From an uncultured Lacinutrix sp. (GTDB taxonomy: Bacteria; Bacteroidota; Bacteroidia; Flavobacteriales; Flavobacteriaceae), in assembly GCF_947500605.1 (NCBI RefSeq), contig NZ_CANMSJ010000001.1, forward strand, positions 248,001 through 312,000: DNA of 64,000 bases. Direction: 5' to 3'. Positions 17,152 to 25,762 of this stretch are shown here, piece by piece. Both the position numbers and the translations under genes were made by a program. Below the pieces are notes generated by a model. That model searched no databases and had not been told where the DNA came from. It was given only the letters and a program-made list of their open reading frames with translations. Each line of letters opens with the position of its first letter. Position 1 is the stretch's first letter.

Positions 17152-17205
17152 GTTTTAGTATCTTGTTATTGGTAATTCCTTTTAGGTGTTGTTTTTTTTG
17201 TAAAA

Positions 17206-17793
17206 TTATTTAAAATGAAGTTTCATTTTCTTGAAAACAGCTACGGGTGTATCGCTTTTCCATATACCTCCCAAAACACCAACTCCATTATAGCCTAATG
17301 TATCGAATGCAGGTAAATTATCTACTGTAACACCTCCCATACCAATAATTGTTTTATCAATAGCATTAACATTAAAACCACGACCATTATAACCTTCTTT
17401 AGATATAGAAGAAAATACAGGACTTAATAAGTGATAATCAAATTCAAAATAGCAATCTTCAAGGTCTTTTGGCTCATGAAAGGACGAACTTATAGTTTTT
17501 CCAAAAAGATTAAGATTTTTAAAGTAACGACCCGGATTATCTATATTATCAATTCTTTTTTGTTCTTGAAAATGAATACCTTTTAAGTTAAAGTCGTTAA
17601 CTAACTCATGGTGATAGTGCACAACTATTTTATTATGATATTGTTTATCTATTTTGTTTAAATAATCGCAATGTGCTTGGTAATCTTTATCAGGCTTTCT
17701 TAAATGATAGTATTCTAAGCCTTCTTGAAATAACTGATTAAGAATCTCTATTTCGTTTGGGATATCATTTTCGGGTGCTATTATAACTATCAT
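17206..17793 (-). CDS. thiamine phosphate synthase/TenI family protein
   Basis: 195 residues. It has ILNQLFQEGLEYYHLRKPDK at the N-terminus, NLKGIHFQEQKR, then YHLLSPVFSSISKEGY in place of the ThiE phosphate loop, and IIGMGGVTVDNLPAFDTLG and GVGVLGGIW at the C-terminus. The SPVFSSISKEGY loop is typical of the TenI-like branch found in Bacteroidota thiamine clusters, which isomerises thiazole or has lost ThiE activity. It is the first gene of the two-gene unit, with a minus-7 box 24 bp upstream. No TPP riboswitch is visible in the leader. Confidence 0.8.
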   Translation of the reverse strand: MIVIIAPENDIPNEIEILNQLFQEGLEYYHLRKPDKDYQAHCDYLNKIDKQYHNKIVVHYHHELVNDFNLKGIHFQEQKRIDNIDNPGRYFKNLNLFGKTISSSFHEPKDLEDCYFEFDYHLLSPVFSSISKEGYNGRGFNVNAIDKTIIGMGGVTVDNLPAFDTLGYNGVGVLGGIWKSDTPVAVFKKMKLHFK

Positions 17794-17816
17794 TATTTAA
17801 TACTTTTCTTATTTTG

Positions 17817-17824
17817 CAAAGATA
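17817..17824 (-). promoter_or_regulatory. minus-7 box TATCTTTG
   Basis: An exact TAnnTTTG match on the minus strand, 24 bp upstream of the start at 17793; it leaves a very short leader. Confidence 0.6.
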
Positions 17825-17920
17825 CCTCAGATTCTTCATATTTAGAGACTAGTTAAGGCAGAATATTGTAATAAAGAAGATGCTTGTAGTAGCTTTTCTT
17901 TGTTTAGCTAAGAATAAATA

Positions 17921-18658
17921 TTAAAAAAACTTTTTCTTAATATTCTCTGGCTTTATAACTTTAGTTTTTACAATAAAGTACATAAACAGATAAATAGCCA
18001 TCATGTGGCAAATAATAATAAGCACAGTAAAAGTTCTGCTAAAGTGTAAGAATTCATTAATTGAGACTAATACAACTTGAAAAAAAGTAAAAAGACCAGA
18101 AGCAAGTAAAATAGGGCTATTTTTATAGTTGTCATTTAAATAAACAATAGCAAATGTAATAGTGTAAACTATTAAACTTAATGCACATAAAAAGACAAAA
18201 AACAAATGATTATTTGGTATAGAATTGACTAATAATTTTAAAATAGAATATAAAATATAAGAAATTAAAACAATGCTAATTATTACCGAAATAGATGGTA
18301 AAGATCTTAATTTGCCTGCATGTAAGTATTTTTTAAGACTAAAAGCACAGCATATTAAATATATTGAAGTTAATGTTGCAATCGCACCAAAACAGTCTTC
18401 AAAGCAGTAAAAGGATAATATATCCGATGCTAACGTTGCTAGTAAAGCACATATAAAAACTGGGTTAGCCTTTTTTTTAGTAAGGTATATGTATTTAAAA
18501 AGAAGAGTACTAATTACAATAGGTAATACAAATATTAATTTCGTTTTACCAAAAACAATACTTACAATAATTGCCGCCAAAAAAGAAACGTATAGTATAA
18601 CATCTATAACATTCGTAATTTTAAAAAAAGGAGTGTTTATAGATTTTTTTACCTTCAT
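17921..18658 (-). CDS. multi-pass membrane protein, possibly YhhN/lysoplasmalogenase-like
   Basis: 245 residues with about eight hydrophobic segments and no signal peptide (cytoplasmic N-terminus MKVKKSINTPFFK). ALLATLASDILSF and the late ASGLFTFFQVVLVSINEFLH segment are reminiscent of the YhhN (TMEM86/lysoplasmalogenase) fold, which is common in Flavobacteriia, but I cannot identify catalytic residues with certainty. It seems monocistronic. An envelope lipid role would be inference only. Confidence 0.6.
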   Translation of the reverse strand: MKVKKSINTPFFKITNVIDVILYVSFLAAIIVSIVFGKTKLIFVLPIVISTLLFKYIYLTKKKANPVFICALLATLASDILSFYCFEDCFGAIATLTSIYLICCAFSLKKYLHAGKLRSLPSISVIISIVLISYILYSILKLLVNSIPNNHLFFVFLCALSLIVYTITFAIVYLNDNYKNSPILLASGLFTFFQVVLVSINEFLHFSRTFTVLIIICHMMAIYLFMYFIVKTKVIKPENIKKKFF

Positions 18659-18806
18659 TAGTGGCTTTTTTCCATTACTATCAAATCAAATATATCAATT
18701 AGTTTTTTAAAAATGAATAGAATTTAATTAATATCAGTTATAAAGAATAACCCTAAATAACAGGGCTATAAGTTTTATAAATAGAAAGTTACGCAAAAAA
18801 AAACAT

Positions 18807-19454
18807 TTAATTGTAGAATAATTTAGTAAACTGAAAGATAGAAACACAAATTAAGAGCGCTCCAATAATTCTATTAATTCGTGTGGTAATGTTTTTCATT
18901 TTTGTTTTTAGGATGTGGCTAAATTTTCCATAACCATAAAGTGTGACTACTTTTCCAAAAAATACGCCATTTAAAAACAAAATTAATAAAAGTAAATCGA
19001 TGTCTGTATTTAAATAAAGCATCTTTTTGTTTAAAAAAGAAATGACTAATATCCAATAAATTAACACGGTTGGATTAATTAAACCGAGTATAAAACCCAA
19101 CATTCGTTTAGAGATATTATGTCTTTTTTTTATAATAATACATTCTTCGTTTTCATCTTTCACACATTCTTTTCTGCCTAAAACAAGAACAATACCAACA
19201 GTTAATAATATAAAAGCAATTGTGTATTGTAGCCAAACATTTGTACTTATAAAATTTTCAATTTGCACATTAAAGAGAATAGCAATAGAAACTAAAATTA
19301 ATTCTGCTAATGCTGCTGTGTAAACAATTTTTAAAGCATTCTGAATATTCTCTTTTATTGTCGTGTTAATTACGGCAACATTTGTTGTTCCTAGTGGTAA
19401 GGCTCCAATTATGGCTGTAATTAGACCTAGTAAAAAGTAAATTAATACATTCAT
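18807..19454 (-). CDS. LysE family exporter
   Basis: 215 residues with six hydrophobic segments. The N-terminus FLLGLITAIIGALPLGTTNVAVINTTI is the LysE/RhtB signature, with the conserved PLG motif in the first loop. GILVLGRKE-like and LGFILGLINPTVLIYWILV segments are also typical. Members export amino acids or other small metabolites. The substrate is not predictable. It stands between a membrane-protein gene and an AraC regulator on the same strand. Confidence 0.85.
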   Translation of the reverse strand: MNVLIYFLLGLITAIIGALPLGTTNVAVINTTIKENIQNALKIVYTAALAELILVSIAILFNVQIENFISTNVWLQYTIAFILLTVGIVLVLGRKECVKDENEECIIIKKRHNISKRMLGFILGLINPTVLIYWILVISFLNKKMLYLNTDIDLLLLILFLNGVFFGKVVTLYGYGKFSHILKTKMKNITTRINRIIGALLICVSIFQFTKLFYN

Positions 19455-19544
19455 GTGTTATCTAGCTTTCGAATATGTGTAAATAGGTCGTTGTTAAATG
19501 AATTAGCTTTCAAATAATAAATCCATTAAATACACGTATTTCTA

Positions 19545-20441
19545 TCAAGCCTTGTTGCTAGAAGAGCAAGCACCTCTTTTTAGTAACATATACTCTCCAT
19601 TATTTTTAAACTCACGTATTGAAGTTCCAGCGTAGCGTTTGAAGGTTTTAGATAAATGACTAACATCTGTAAATCCTAACTCGTCAGCAATTTGAGTTAA
19701 TGTAAAATCGGAGTTTAGTAGTCTTATTTCTACTAATTTGAGCTTCGCTTTAATAATGTATTCACGTAAAGGCATATTAACTTGTTTTTTAAAAAACTCG
19801 CTAACATAAGTTGGAGACATCATAAAGACATCGGACAGATTTTCGACTTTAAGCAACTCTGTTTTATCAATATTTTCATTAATATAAGTTAGCATTTTTG
19901 TAATTCTATCATCCGAATTATTTTTAGGTAATTCAAAATAGCTTCCTTTTTTTATGTTCCTAATTAGTATTTCAAGAATGCTAGTCATTAGGCTTGTCAC
20001 AAGGTTTATAGACGATTCTCCGTAGTTTCTAGATTCTTGTAAAATCATACTTATTAAGCTTTCTAGATGGTTTCTATCTACATCATTCTTAATAATATCT
20101 CCTGGTAATTGGTTGTAATTTGATAAGATATAAGAGGCTTCTTTAAACCATTCATTTCTATCAATAGTAATGCGATTTATGTTTTTAAAGAATGAATCTG
20201 TAAATTTAAGAAACACAAATTGTGTAGGTTGCGCTATTGTAAATGAGTGGCATTTTAAAGGTGGTAACAAAAAGATGCTGCCTTTATTATAGGCGTGCTC
20301 GTTGTAGTTAATACATTGCGTTCCTGTACCATTTTTAACTAAAACCAATTCAAAAAAGTTGTTTTTAACAGGGCGTTGTTTCCAATCTATTAATTCTATT
20401 TCTTGTATTTCGAAAGGTTTAAAAGCTTCAATTACTTGCAT
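19545..20441 (-). CDS. AraC family regulator
   Basis: 298 residues. The N-terminal cupin-like sensor (FFELVLVKNGTGTQCINY, KGSIFLLPPLKCHSF) is followed by a two-HTH AraC domain (KVENLSDVFMMSPTYVSEFF, LREYIIKAKLKLVEIRLLNS, LTQIADELGFTDVSHLSKTF, KRYAGTSIREF). It is divergent from the small ABM monooxygenase gene at 20628. The intergenic region carries TTTATAC direct repeats 19 bp apart, the layout expected for AraC binding. It probably activates the monooxygenase-BCCT unit. Two paralogues (27116-27979 and 35308-36186) are nearby. Confidence 0.92.
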   Translation of the reverse strand: MQVIEAFKPFEIQEIELIDWKQRPVKNNFFELVLVKNGTGTQCINYNEHAYNKGSIFLLPPLKCHSFTIAQPTQFVFLKFTDSFFKNINRITIDRNEWFKEASYILSNYNQLPGDIIKNDVDRNHLESLISMILQESRNYGESSINLVTSLMTSILEILIRNIKKGSYFELPKNNSDDRITKMLTYINENIDKTELLKVENLSDVFMMSPTYVSEFFKKQVNMPLREYIIKAKLKLVEIRLLNSDFTLTQIADELGFTDVSHLSKTFKRYAGTSIREFKNNGEYMLLKRGACSSSNKA

Positions 20442-20469
20442 TTTTGTCTGATTGTTTACAATTTCTATT

Positions 20470-20477
20470 CAAATTTA
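20470..20477 (-). promoter_or_regulatory. minus-7 box TAAATTTG of the AraC gene
   Basis: An exact TAnnTTTG match on the minus strand, 29 bp upstream of the start at 20441. Confidence 0.55.
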
Positions 20478-20504
20478 GAAAAAAAAGAAATAACAGCCTG
20501 GTTT

Positions 20505-20536
20505 TTTATACTCATAACCTTTATTTATACATTAAT
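20505..20536 (+). promoter_or_regulatory. candidate AraC binding site, TTTATAC direct repeats
   Basis: TTTATAC at 20505-20511 and 20524-20530 (19 bp apart), each continuing with a similar A/T-CC end (CATAACC, ATTAATATCC). A worn third copy (TTTAAAG) starts near 20542, about 33 bp upstream of the minus-7 box. The same motif precedes other promoters in this window. Confidence 0.5.
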
Positions 20537-20574
20537 ATCCATTTAAAGTACATTAAAAGGGTTCAGTTCAATCA

Positions 20575-20582
20575 TACCTTTG
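20575..20582 (+). promoter_or_regulatory. minus-7 box TACCTTTG
   Basis: An exact TAnnTTTG match 46 bp upstream of the ABM gene start at 20628. There is no TTG at the minus-33 distance, which fits dependence on an activator. Confidence 0.6.
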
Positions 20583-20627
20583 TATTGTATTTGAGACTAA
20601 TCTTAAATCCATTTAAATATTTTACTC

Positions 20628-20927
20628 ATGAAAAAATCGTATTTAACAATTGTTGCAAGAATTTTAGTAAAAGAGGAGCATAGAGCGTTTGTAAAAACAG
20701 AACTATTAAAACTTTTAGATGTGACTAGAGCAGAGGAAGGTAATATAAGTTATGATCTACATCAGGATAATGATAATCCAAACTTCTTTATATTTCATGA
20801 AAAATGGGTGAATCGTGAGTTATGGCAAAAACATATGGGTAATAAATATTTAGCGCACTATTTAAAAGTAACAGAAGGTAAGGTTGACGAGTTTATTTTA
20901 AATGAAATGACAGAAACAGTAAATTAG
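20628..20927 (+). CDS. antibiotic biosynthesis monooxygenase (ABM) domain protein, YgiN-like
   Basis: 99 residues, a single dimeric alpha-beta barrel ABM domain: YLTIVARILVKEEHRAFV, DVTRAEEGNISYDLHQD, FFIFHEKWVNRELWQKHM and HYLKVTEGKVDEF. Relatives include quinol monooxygenase YgiN, which acts on quinones in the cytoplasm. It is divergent from and probably controlled by the AraC regulator. A second ABM-type gene is at 29423-29773. The start at 20628 fits the promoter spacing; the frame overlapping its 5' part at 20444-20683 is not real. Confidence 0.88.
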   Translation: MKKSYLTIVARILVKEEHRAFVKTELLKLLDVTRAEEGNISYDLHQDNDNPNFFIFHEKWVNRELWQKHMGNKYLAHYLKVTEGKVDEFILNEMTETVN

Positions 20928-20952
20928 AAAACCATACAGTTATAAATTATTT

Positions 20953-20989
20953 AATAGGGATTAGGATTTAAATTCTAATCCCTATTTTT
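20953..20989 (+). terminator. intrinsic terminator that overlaps a minus-7 box
   Basis: AATAGGGATTAG pairs with CTAATCCCTATT over 12 bp, followed by T residues, 26 bp after the ABM stop. The T tract plus the next base reads TATTTTTG (20983-20990), an exact TAnnTTTG, placed 20 bp upstream of the BCCT start. Confidence 0.8.
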
Positions 20990-21010
20990 GAATAAATCAA
21001 AACAGCTTTA

Positions 21011-22519
21011 ATGTTTAAACACCTTCAAAAACACTCCATTTTATCAATATCAGTAAGTATCATATTTGCGTGTACATTGGTTGTGTTTTTTGCTACCGAA
21101 GCTAGTTATAATGCTATTGAAAGTGCTTCATTATGGGTGCGTAACTATTTTGGATATTTTTATCTGTATTTAGGTTTTGGTTGTGTTTTGGCACTTTTGT
21201 TAATTGCGTTTTCAAAATATGGACGAATAAAACTAGGAAAGCCATCGTCTAAACCAGAATACTCTTTATGGTCTTGGACGGCTATGCTTTATAGTGCAGG
21301 AATGGGATCTGGTATTTTGTTAAGAGCAGTACAAGAACCTGTTTTTATGCAACAAAATCCGCCTTTTACTTCTGGTTTATCTGCGCAAACCGTCGCTTTA
21401 GAGTTTACGTTTTACCAATGGGGACTTACAGCGTGGGCTTTTTATGGCCTTTTTGCAGTAATTGTTGGGTACGCCTTACATGTTAAGAAAAAGAGGGTGA
21501 GAATAAGCGCAACTATAGAAGACGATATTAAAAGCAAGACCTTAAAAAACAGTGTAGATGTTATAACTATTATAACGACTGTTTTTGGTTTGGTGGCTGC
21601 AATCGGATTAGGAACAACCCAGATTAATGGTGGTTTAAATCATATTTCAAATCAAGATTTTGGACTAATAACTACAATTTTGCTATGTGTGTTTATTTCT
21701 ACTGTGGCTTGTTATTCTGCTTGGCAAGGTGTTAATAAAGGGATTAAAATATTCTCGAACCTAAATATCATTGTCACTTTTGCCATCTTGTTGTTTATCT
21801 TTTTTACTAGTGATGTAAAACAAATTTTAATAGCATTTTTCACATCTACATATCATTATATAATCGATTTTGTGCCCATGAGTTTAGCGCTTGGCGATTA
21901 TAATCCTGGTTTAGAATTCTTAACCGGTTGGACATTTTACTATTGGGCCTTTTGGTTAGCATGGGCACCATTTACAGGTATATTTATTGCGCGTATTTCT
22001 AAAGGTCGTACCATTAGACAACTGCTATTGGGTGTTTTAATTATTCCGTCTTTGGGGACTTTTTTCTGGTTTTCCGTTTTCGGAACCTCTGCCTTTCAAT
22101 TAATAGAACAATGGGGAACTTATAATAATGAATTTAGCAACGTGTTTTCTTCCATTTTTGTATTCTTTGAACATTATCCGTTTGCGACATTTTTAAATAT
22201 AACTTCAATTATATTATTGATCAGCTTTTTAATTACTTCTGTAGATTCGGCAGTATTTGTATTAAGTATGTTTACAGATAAAGGCGCTAAAAATCCAAGT
22301 AAAGTACATCGTGTTATCTGGTCTGTTTTTATTTTATTAGCTACAATAGCTTTAGTATTGTTGGGTAATATTAAGGCAGATATCAATGTTTTAGAAGCAG
22401 TACAACGTTTACTGATAATCACGTCGTTACCGTTCGCTTTCTTTATTATAATTATGTTGATTCTTTTTGTTAAAGACCTAAGGAAAAACAAAGCAATACC
22501 TAGTAAAATAGAGCAGTAA
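21011..22519 (+). CDS. BCCT family betaine/choline/carnitine-type transporter
   Basis: 502 residues with about 12 membrane segments. BCCT hallmarks are WSWTAMLYSAGMGSGILLRA, then VQEP (the glycine-rich stretch of TM5 is normally GMGIG), LTAWAFYGLFAVIVGYALH, and WTFYYWAFWLAWAPFTGIFI with ARISKGRTIRQLL, the family signature near TM8-TM9. It imports quaternary ammonium compounds with Na+ or H+. In a marine bacterium it would supply compatible solutes. It lies 83 bp after the ABM gene with a terminator between them; its promoter may overlap that terminator. Confidence 0.92.
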   Translation: MFKHLQKHSILSISVSIIFACTLVVFFATEASYNAIESASLWVRNYFGYFYLYLGFGCVLALLLIAFSKYGRIKLGKPSSKPEYSLWSWTAMLYSAGMGSGILLRAVQEPVFMQQNPPFTSGLSAQTVALEFTFYQWGLTAWAFYGLFAVIVGYALHVKKKRVRISATIEDDIKSKTLKNSVDVITIITTVFGLVAAIGLGTTQINGGLNHISNQDFGLITTILLCVFISTVACYSAWQGVNKGIKIFSNLNIIVTFAILLFIFFTSDVKQILIAFFTSTYHYIIDFVPMSLALGDYNPGLEFLTGWTFYYWAFWLAWAPFTGIFIARISKGRTIRQLLLGVLIIPSLGTFFWFSVFGTSAFQLIEQWGTYNNEFSNVFSSIFVFFEHYPFATFLNITSIILLISFLITSVDSAVFVLSMFTDKGAKNPSKVHRVIWSVFILLATIALVLLGNIKADINVLEAVQRLLIITSLPFAFFIIIMLILFVKDLRKNKAIPSKIEQ

Positions 22520-22570
22520 TTACTGTAAGTTTTTAGTCCTATTTTCGATTAATATATAAACAATAAAAGT

Positions 22571-23200
22571 ATGGATGTGTTTAATCAACCTAACTTATTT
22601 TCTACAGATCAAGTCGTAAAAACAGTATTTGATTTACCAGGTGCAGATGTTACTTTATTCGAAAATTTCTTCAGCATAGAAGAAAGTAATGCCTTATATA
22701 CAAGCCTATTAAATGATACAACTTGGGAGCAGGACCAAATGGCTATTTATGGTAAGCAAATAGATTTACCTAGACTTACAGCATGGTATGGTGATACGGA
22801 TTTAGAAGTTGCTTATGTTGGAAAAACAACAAAGTTACGTCCTTGGACTGCAGAATTAATTAAAATCAAGGAACGTATAGAGCAGGAGGTCGATATCAAG
22901 TTTACACGCTGCTTACTTAATTATTATCGCGACGGAAAGGATAGTGTAGATTGGCATCAAGATTATGAAGTCGGTAAACGTAAAAACACGGTAATTGGAT
23001 CGGTAACTTTAGGAGCCACACGACCGTTTCAGTTAAAACACGCCACACGCAAAGATTTAAAACGTATCGAAATTCCGTTAGCCCACGGTAGCATGTTAAT
23101 AATGCAGGGTGCTACACAAGAAAACTGGAAACACAAAATCCCTAAAACAGTAAAACCTATTCTACCAAGAATTAACTTAACCTTTAGATGGGTTCAGTAA
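22571..23200 (+). CDS. alkB: AlkB-type alpha-ketoglutarate-dependent DNA repair dioxygenase
   Basis: 209 residues. The Fe(II) ligands are WHQDYE (HxD) and the distal His in LAHGSMLIMQG, or HKIP just after it; the C-terminal RINLTFRW carries the conserved Arg pair for 2-oxoglutarate binding. PRLTAWYGD and LNYYRDGKDSVDWH match the ALKBH2/3-like short AlkB proteins. It removes 1-methyladenine and 3-methylcytosine by oxidation. The gene follows the BCCT transporter by 51 bp. Confidence 0.93.
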   Translation: MDVFNQPNLFSTDQVVKTVFDLPGADVTLFENFFSIEESNALYTSLLNDTTWEQDQMAIYGKQIDLPRLTAWYGDTDLEVAYVGKTTKLRPWTAELIKIKERIEQEVDIKFTRCLLNYYRDGKDSVDWHQDYEVGKRKNTVIGSVTLGATRPFQLKHATRKDLKRIEIPLAHGSMLIMQGATQENWKHKIPKTVKPILPRINLTFRWVQ

Positions 23201-23318
23201 TGTTTTTTGGTATTAATAAAGGATTACGATGGTTTTAAAAGTATAAATGGTTGGCTATAGTTGGGTTATTTCATAAAAATTAAGAAATATTTATGTTTTT
23301 TAAAGTCTAAAACCTCCA

Positions 23319-23358
23319 TTTATACCTAATTCACCTTTGTTTATACTTCAATTTACCT
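23319..23358 (+). promoter_or_regulatory. candidate AraC binding site, TTTATAC direct repeats
   Basis: TTTATACCTAATTCACC at 23319 and TTTATACTTCAATTTACC at 23340: the TTTATAC cores are 21 bp apart and the similarity extends to ACC. The second copy starts 31 bp upstream of the minus-7 box at 23371. Confidence 0.6.
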
Positions 23359-23370
23359 GTGCACTGGTTT

Positions 23371-23378
23371 TATCTTTG
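23371..23378 (+). promoter_or_regulatory. minus-7 box TATCTTTG
   Basis: An exact TAnnTTTG match 36 bp upstream of the nitroreductase start at 23414. There is no minus-33 TTG; the TTTATAC repeat takes its place. Confidence 0.65.
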
Positions 23379-23413
23379 TATCAAATTTAAAACTAATCAT
23401 TAAAACATATAAA

Positions 23414-24088
23414 ATGAATACACCAAACATAGCAAAAGAAGATATATTAAACGCTTTTAATTTTAGACATGCAACGAAGGAATTTGATGCCACTAAAAAG
23501 GTTTCAGATGAGGACATGAAATTCATCCTAGAAACAGCACATTTATCACCAAGTTCATTTGGTTTCGAGCCTTGGCATTTTATCGTAGTTCAGGATAAAG
23601 AATTACGTGAGTTATTAAAACCTGTAGCTTGGGGAGCACCTTTAAAATTGGATACTGCTAGTCATTTTGTATTAGGTTTAAGTATGAAAGCACCTATGGT
23701 TAAACATGATTCAGAATATATTATGCACATGATGAAGGATGTAAAACAATTACCACAAGTGGTTATTGATATGTATTCTACATTTTATAGAGAGTTTCAA
23801 GAGCGTGATTTCGATTTAGATACAGACAAAAAGTTATTCGATTGGTCTTCTAAACAAACCTACATTGCTTTAGGAAATATGATGACAGCTGCTGCTTTAA
23901 CAGGAATTGATTCTTGTCCAATTGAAGGATTTCATCAAGAAAAAGCAGAAGCGTTATTAAAAGAAAAATTCGGCGTAGATACAGATAAATACGGTTTGTC
24001 ATTTATGGTTGCTTTTGGTTACAGAAAATCAGATCCAGAATTCGGAAAATCAAGACGTAATTTTGAAGATATCGTAACATTCAAGTAA
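23414..24088 (+). CDS. NAD(P)H-dependent nitroreductase family oxidoreductase
   Basis: 224 residues, FMN nitroreductase fold: NFRHATKEFDATKKV, ETAHLSPSSFGFEPWHFIVV, SSKQTYIALGNMMTAAALTG, DSCPIEGFHQEKAE and GLSFMVAFGYR. It is in the same family as the gene at 10310-10942 but clearly divergent from it. It is the first gene of a likely operon (26 bp to the MDR gene), under a promoter with TTTATAC repeats. Activity on quinones or nitro compounds is inferred. Confidence 0.9.
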   Translation: MNTPNIAKEDILNAFNFRHATKEFDATKKVSDEDMKFILETAHLSPSSFGFEPWHFIVVQDKELRELLKPVAWGAPLKLDTASHFVLGLSMKAPMVKHDSEYIMHMMKDVKQLPQVVIDMYSTFYREFQERDFDLDTDKKLFDWSSKQTYIALGNMMTAAALTGIDSCPIEGFHQEKAEALLKEKFGVDTDKYGLSFMVAFGYRKSDPEFGKSRRNFEDIVTFK

Positions 24089-24114
24089 GCAATTCCATCT
24101 AAAAAACACAAAAA

Positions 24115-25122
24115 ATGAAAGCTATAGGATATAAAGAGAATCTTCCAATTGAAGATGTTAACTCGCTACAAGACATAGAATTAAACACGCCAAAAGCTGC
24201 TGGAAGAGATATTTTAGTAGAAATAAAAGCCATTTCTGTAAACCCTGCAGATTACAAAGTACGTGCAGGAATGCCAGTAGAAGGTGACGATTGGAAAGTT
24301 ATTGGATGGGATGCTACCGGAATTGTAAAAGAAATTGGAGAGGATGTCTCTTTATTTAAAGTTGGTGACGAAGTTTGGTATGCAGGAGATTTTACACGTC
24401 AAGGAAGTTATGCACAATACCAAGTTGTAGACGAACGTATTGTTGGTAAAAAACCTTCAAGTTTATCTTTTCCTGAAGCTGCTGCTTTACCATTAACATC
24501 GCTTACTGCTTACGAACTATTGTTTGATAGATTACAGGTTTCTAAAGACGATGCTAGCAAATCTATTTTAGTTATTGGTGCTGCTGGAGGTGTTGGCTCT
24601 ATATTAGTGCAATTAGCTAAAAAGCTAACAAAACTGAATATTATTGGTACGGCTTCTCGCGAAGAAACTACAGATTGGTTAAAAGAATTGGGTGCAGATG
24701 CTGTAATAAATCACAGAAATAAATTAAGTGAAGAGTTTGAGAAATACAATTTAGCTGCACCAGATTATATTGTGAGTTTAAATGCAACCGAACAGCATGC
24801 AGATGAGATTGTTAAAGTAATAAAACCACAAGGAAGATTTGGTTTTATTGACGATCCAAAAACGTTTAATGTGATGCCTTTTAAATTAAAATCGGTTTCA
24901 ACACATTGGGAATTTATGTTCACACGATCTATGTTTCAAACCGAAGATATGATAGAACAGCACCATATTTTAAATGAAGTCTCTAGTTTAATTGACAACG
25001 GAACGATTAAAACCACTTTAGGTGAAAACTTTGGAGTTATTAATGCAGAAAACCTTCGTAAAGCACATGCATTCCTGGAAACAGGAAAAGCAAAAGGTAA
25101 AATTGTTTTAGAAGGATTTTAG
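24115..25122 (+). CDS. zinc-binding-type medium-chain dehydrogenase, quinone oxidoreductase-like
   Basis: 335 residues. VEIKAISVNPADYKVRAGMP, IGWDATGIVKEIGEDVSLF and GDEVWYAGD are typical of the MDR group related to ZADH/quinone reductase. The nucleotide-binding motif is SILVIGAAGGVGSILVQLAK, then IGTASREETTDWLKELGADA. The catalytic zinc ligands are absent, as in quinone reductase-type members. It is downstream of a nitroreductase by 26 bp, which suggests a two-enzyme reductive detoxification unit. Confidence 0.9.
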   Translation: MKAIGYKENLPIEDVNSLQDIELNTPKAAGRDILVEIKAISVNPADYKVRAGMPVEGDDWKVIGWDATGIVKEIGEDVSLFKVGDEVWYAGDFTRQGSYAQYQVVDERIVGKKPSSLSFPEAAALPLTSLTAYELLFDRLQVSKDDASKSILVIGAAGGVGSILVQLAKKLTKLNIIGTASREETTDWLKELGADAVINHRNKLSEEFEKYNLAAPDYIVSLNATEQHADEIVKVIKPQGRFGFIDDPKTFNVMPFKLKSVSTHWEFMFTRSMFQTEDMIEQHHILNEVSSLIDNGTIKTTLGENFGVINAENLRKAHAFLETGKAKGKIVLEGF

Positions 25123-25151
25123 TTTAATAGCGAACTGAAATTTTAATTACA

Positions 25152-25260
25152 TCGTCACTTCGAGTGAATTTTGAGGTACGAGACATTAGTGTCGAGAAGT
25201 TTATTAACTCTAATGGTTCTCGAGACAAAATTCTAGAAGAGAATTTCACTCGAACGGACA
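25152..25260 (+). repeat. intergenic inverted-repeat element, copy 1
   Basis: TTCGAGTGAA (25159-25168) and TTCACTCGAA (25245-25254) are perfect inverted arms; the interior holds a second nested pair (ACGAGACATTAGTGTCGAG, TCTCGAGACAAAATTCT). It closely resembles copy 2 at 25763-25874 in the same orientation. The two copies frame the cupin gene. Confidence 0.8.
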
Positions 25261-25276
25261 AAAAAAAATATAAAAA

Positions 25277-25750
25277 ATGAATTTGAAATCCATTATGGCT
25301 GCATTAGCAGTAACAGTACTGTTTGTTGGTAATACTGCAAATGCGCAAGTAACAACCAAAGATTCTATAGCCACTTCAAAAGTGCAACATTTCAATTTTG
25401 ACGACATGGAATCAGAAACTATTGGAGAAGGAATCAAACGTAAATGGTTTCATGGTGAAAAAGGACAGATGACCATTTTTAATTTAGAAAAAGACGCTCA
25501 TATTCCTTGGCACCAACATCCAAACGAACAGATTACTTATATCATGTCTGGTAAAGTAAAAATCAAAACCATTATTGATGGTAAAGAAACGTTTGTAGAA
25601 GTTGGAGCAGGAGAAGTAATTGTGTTTCCAGAAAATGTACCGCATGAGTTTTGGGCTTTAGAAGAAACAGTAGATTTAGATGTACATGTTCCTGTCCGTG
25701 AAGATTGGTTATCCAAAGAATTACCAGAGTATTTAAAAAAGAGCAAGTAA
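25277..25750 (+). CDS. exported cupin domain protein
   Basis: 157 residues with a signal peptide (AALAVTVLFVGNTANAQ) and one conserved cupin barrel. Motif 1 is HIPWHQHPNEQITYIMSG with a His-x-His...Glu pattern; motif 2 is GEVIVFPENVPHEFWALE with Pro and His. These are metal ligands for a small periplasmic cupin enzyme or binding protein. It is flanked by two copies of the same palindromic element, so it could have been inserted as a cassette, or the elements may simply have gathered in its flanks. The substrate is unknown. Confidence 0.88.
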   Translation: MNLKSIMAALAVTVLFVGNTANAQVTTKDSIATSKVQHFNFDDMESETIGEGIKRKWFHGEKGQMTIFNLEKDAHIPWHQHPNEQITYIMSGKVKIKTIIDGKETFVEVGAGEVIVFPENVPHEFWALEETVDLDVHVPVREDWLSKELPEYLKKSK

Positions 25751-25762
25751 AACTTTAAAATA

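Noticed and set aside
17794-17920. A TPP riboswitch upstream of the ThiE-like genes
   Set aside because: Only a CTGAGG-like word is present; the conserved CTGAGA, ACC and TGATC parts are missing, and the promoter box leaves a leader too short for the aptamer.
20444-20683. A coding frame overlapping the ABM gene start
   Set aside because: It spans the promoter and AraC repeat region, has no family pattern, and overlaps the ABM frame that has a clear domain.
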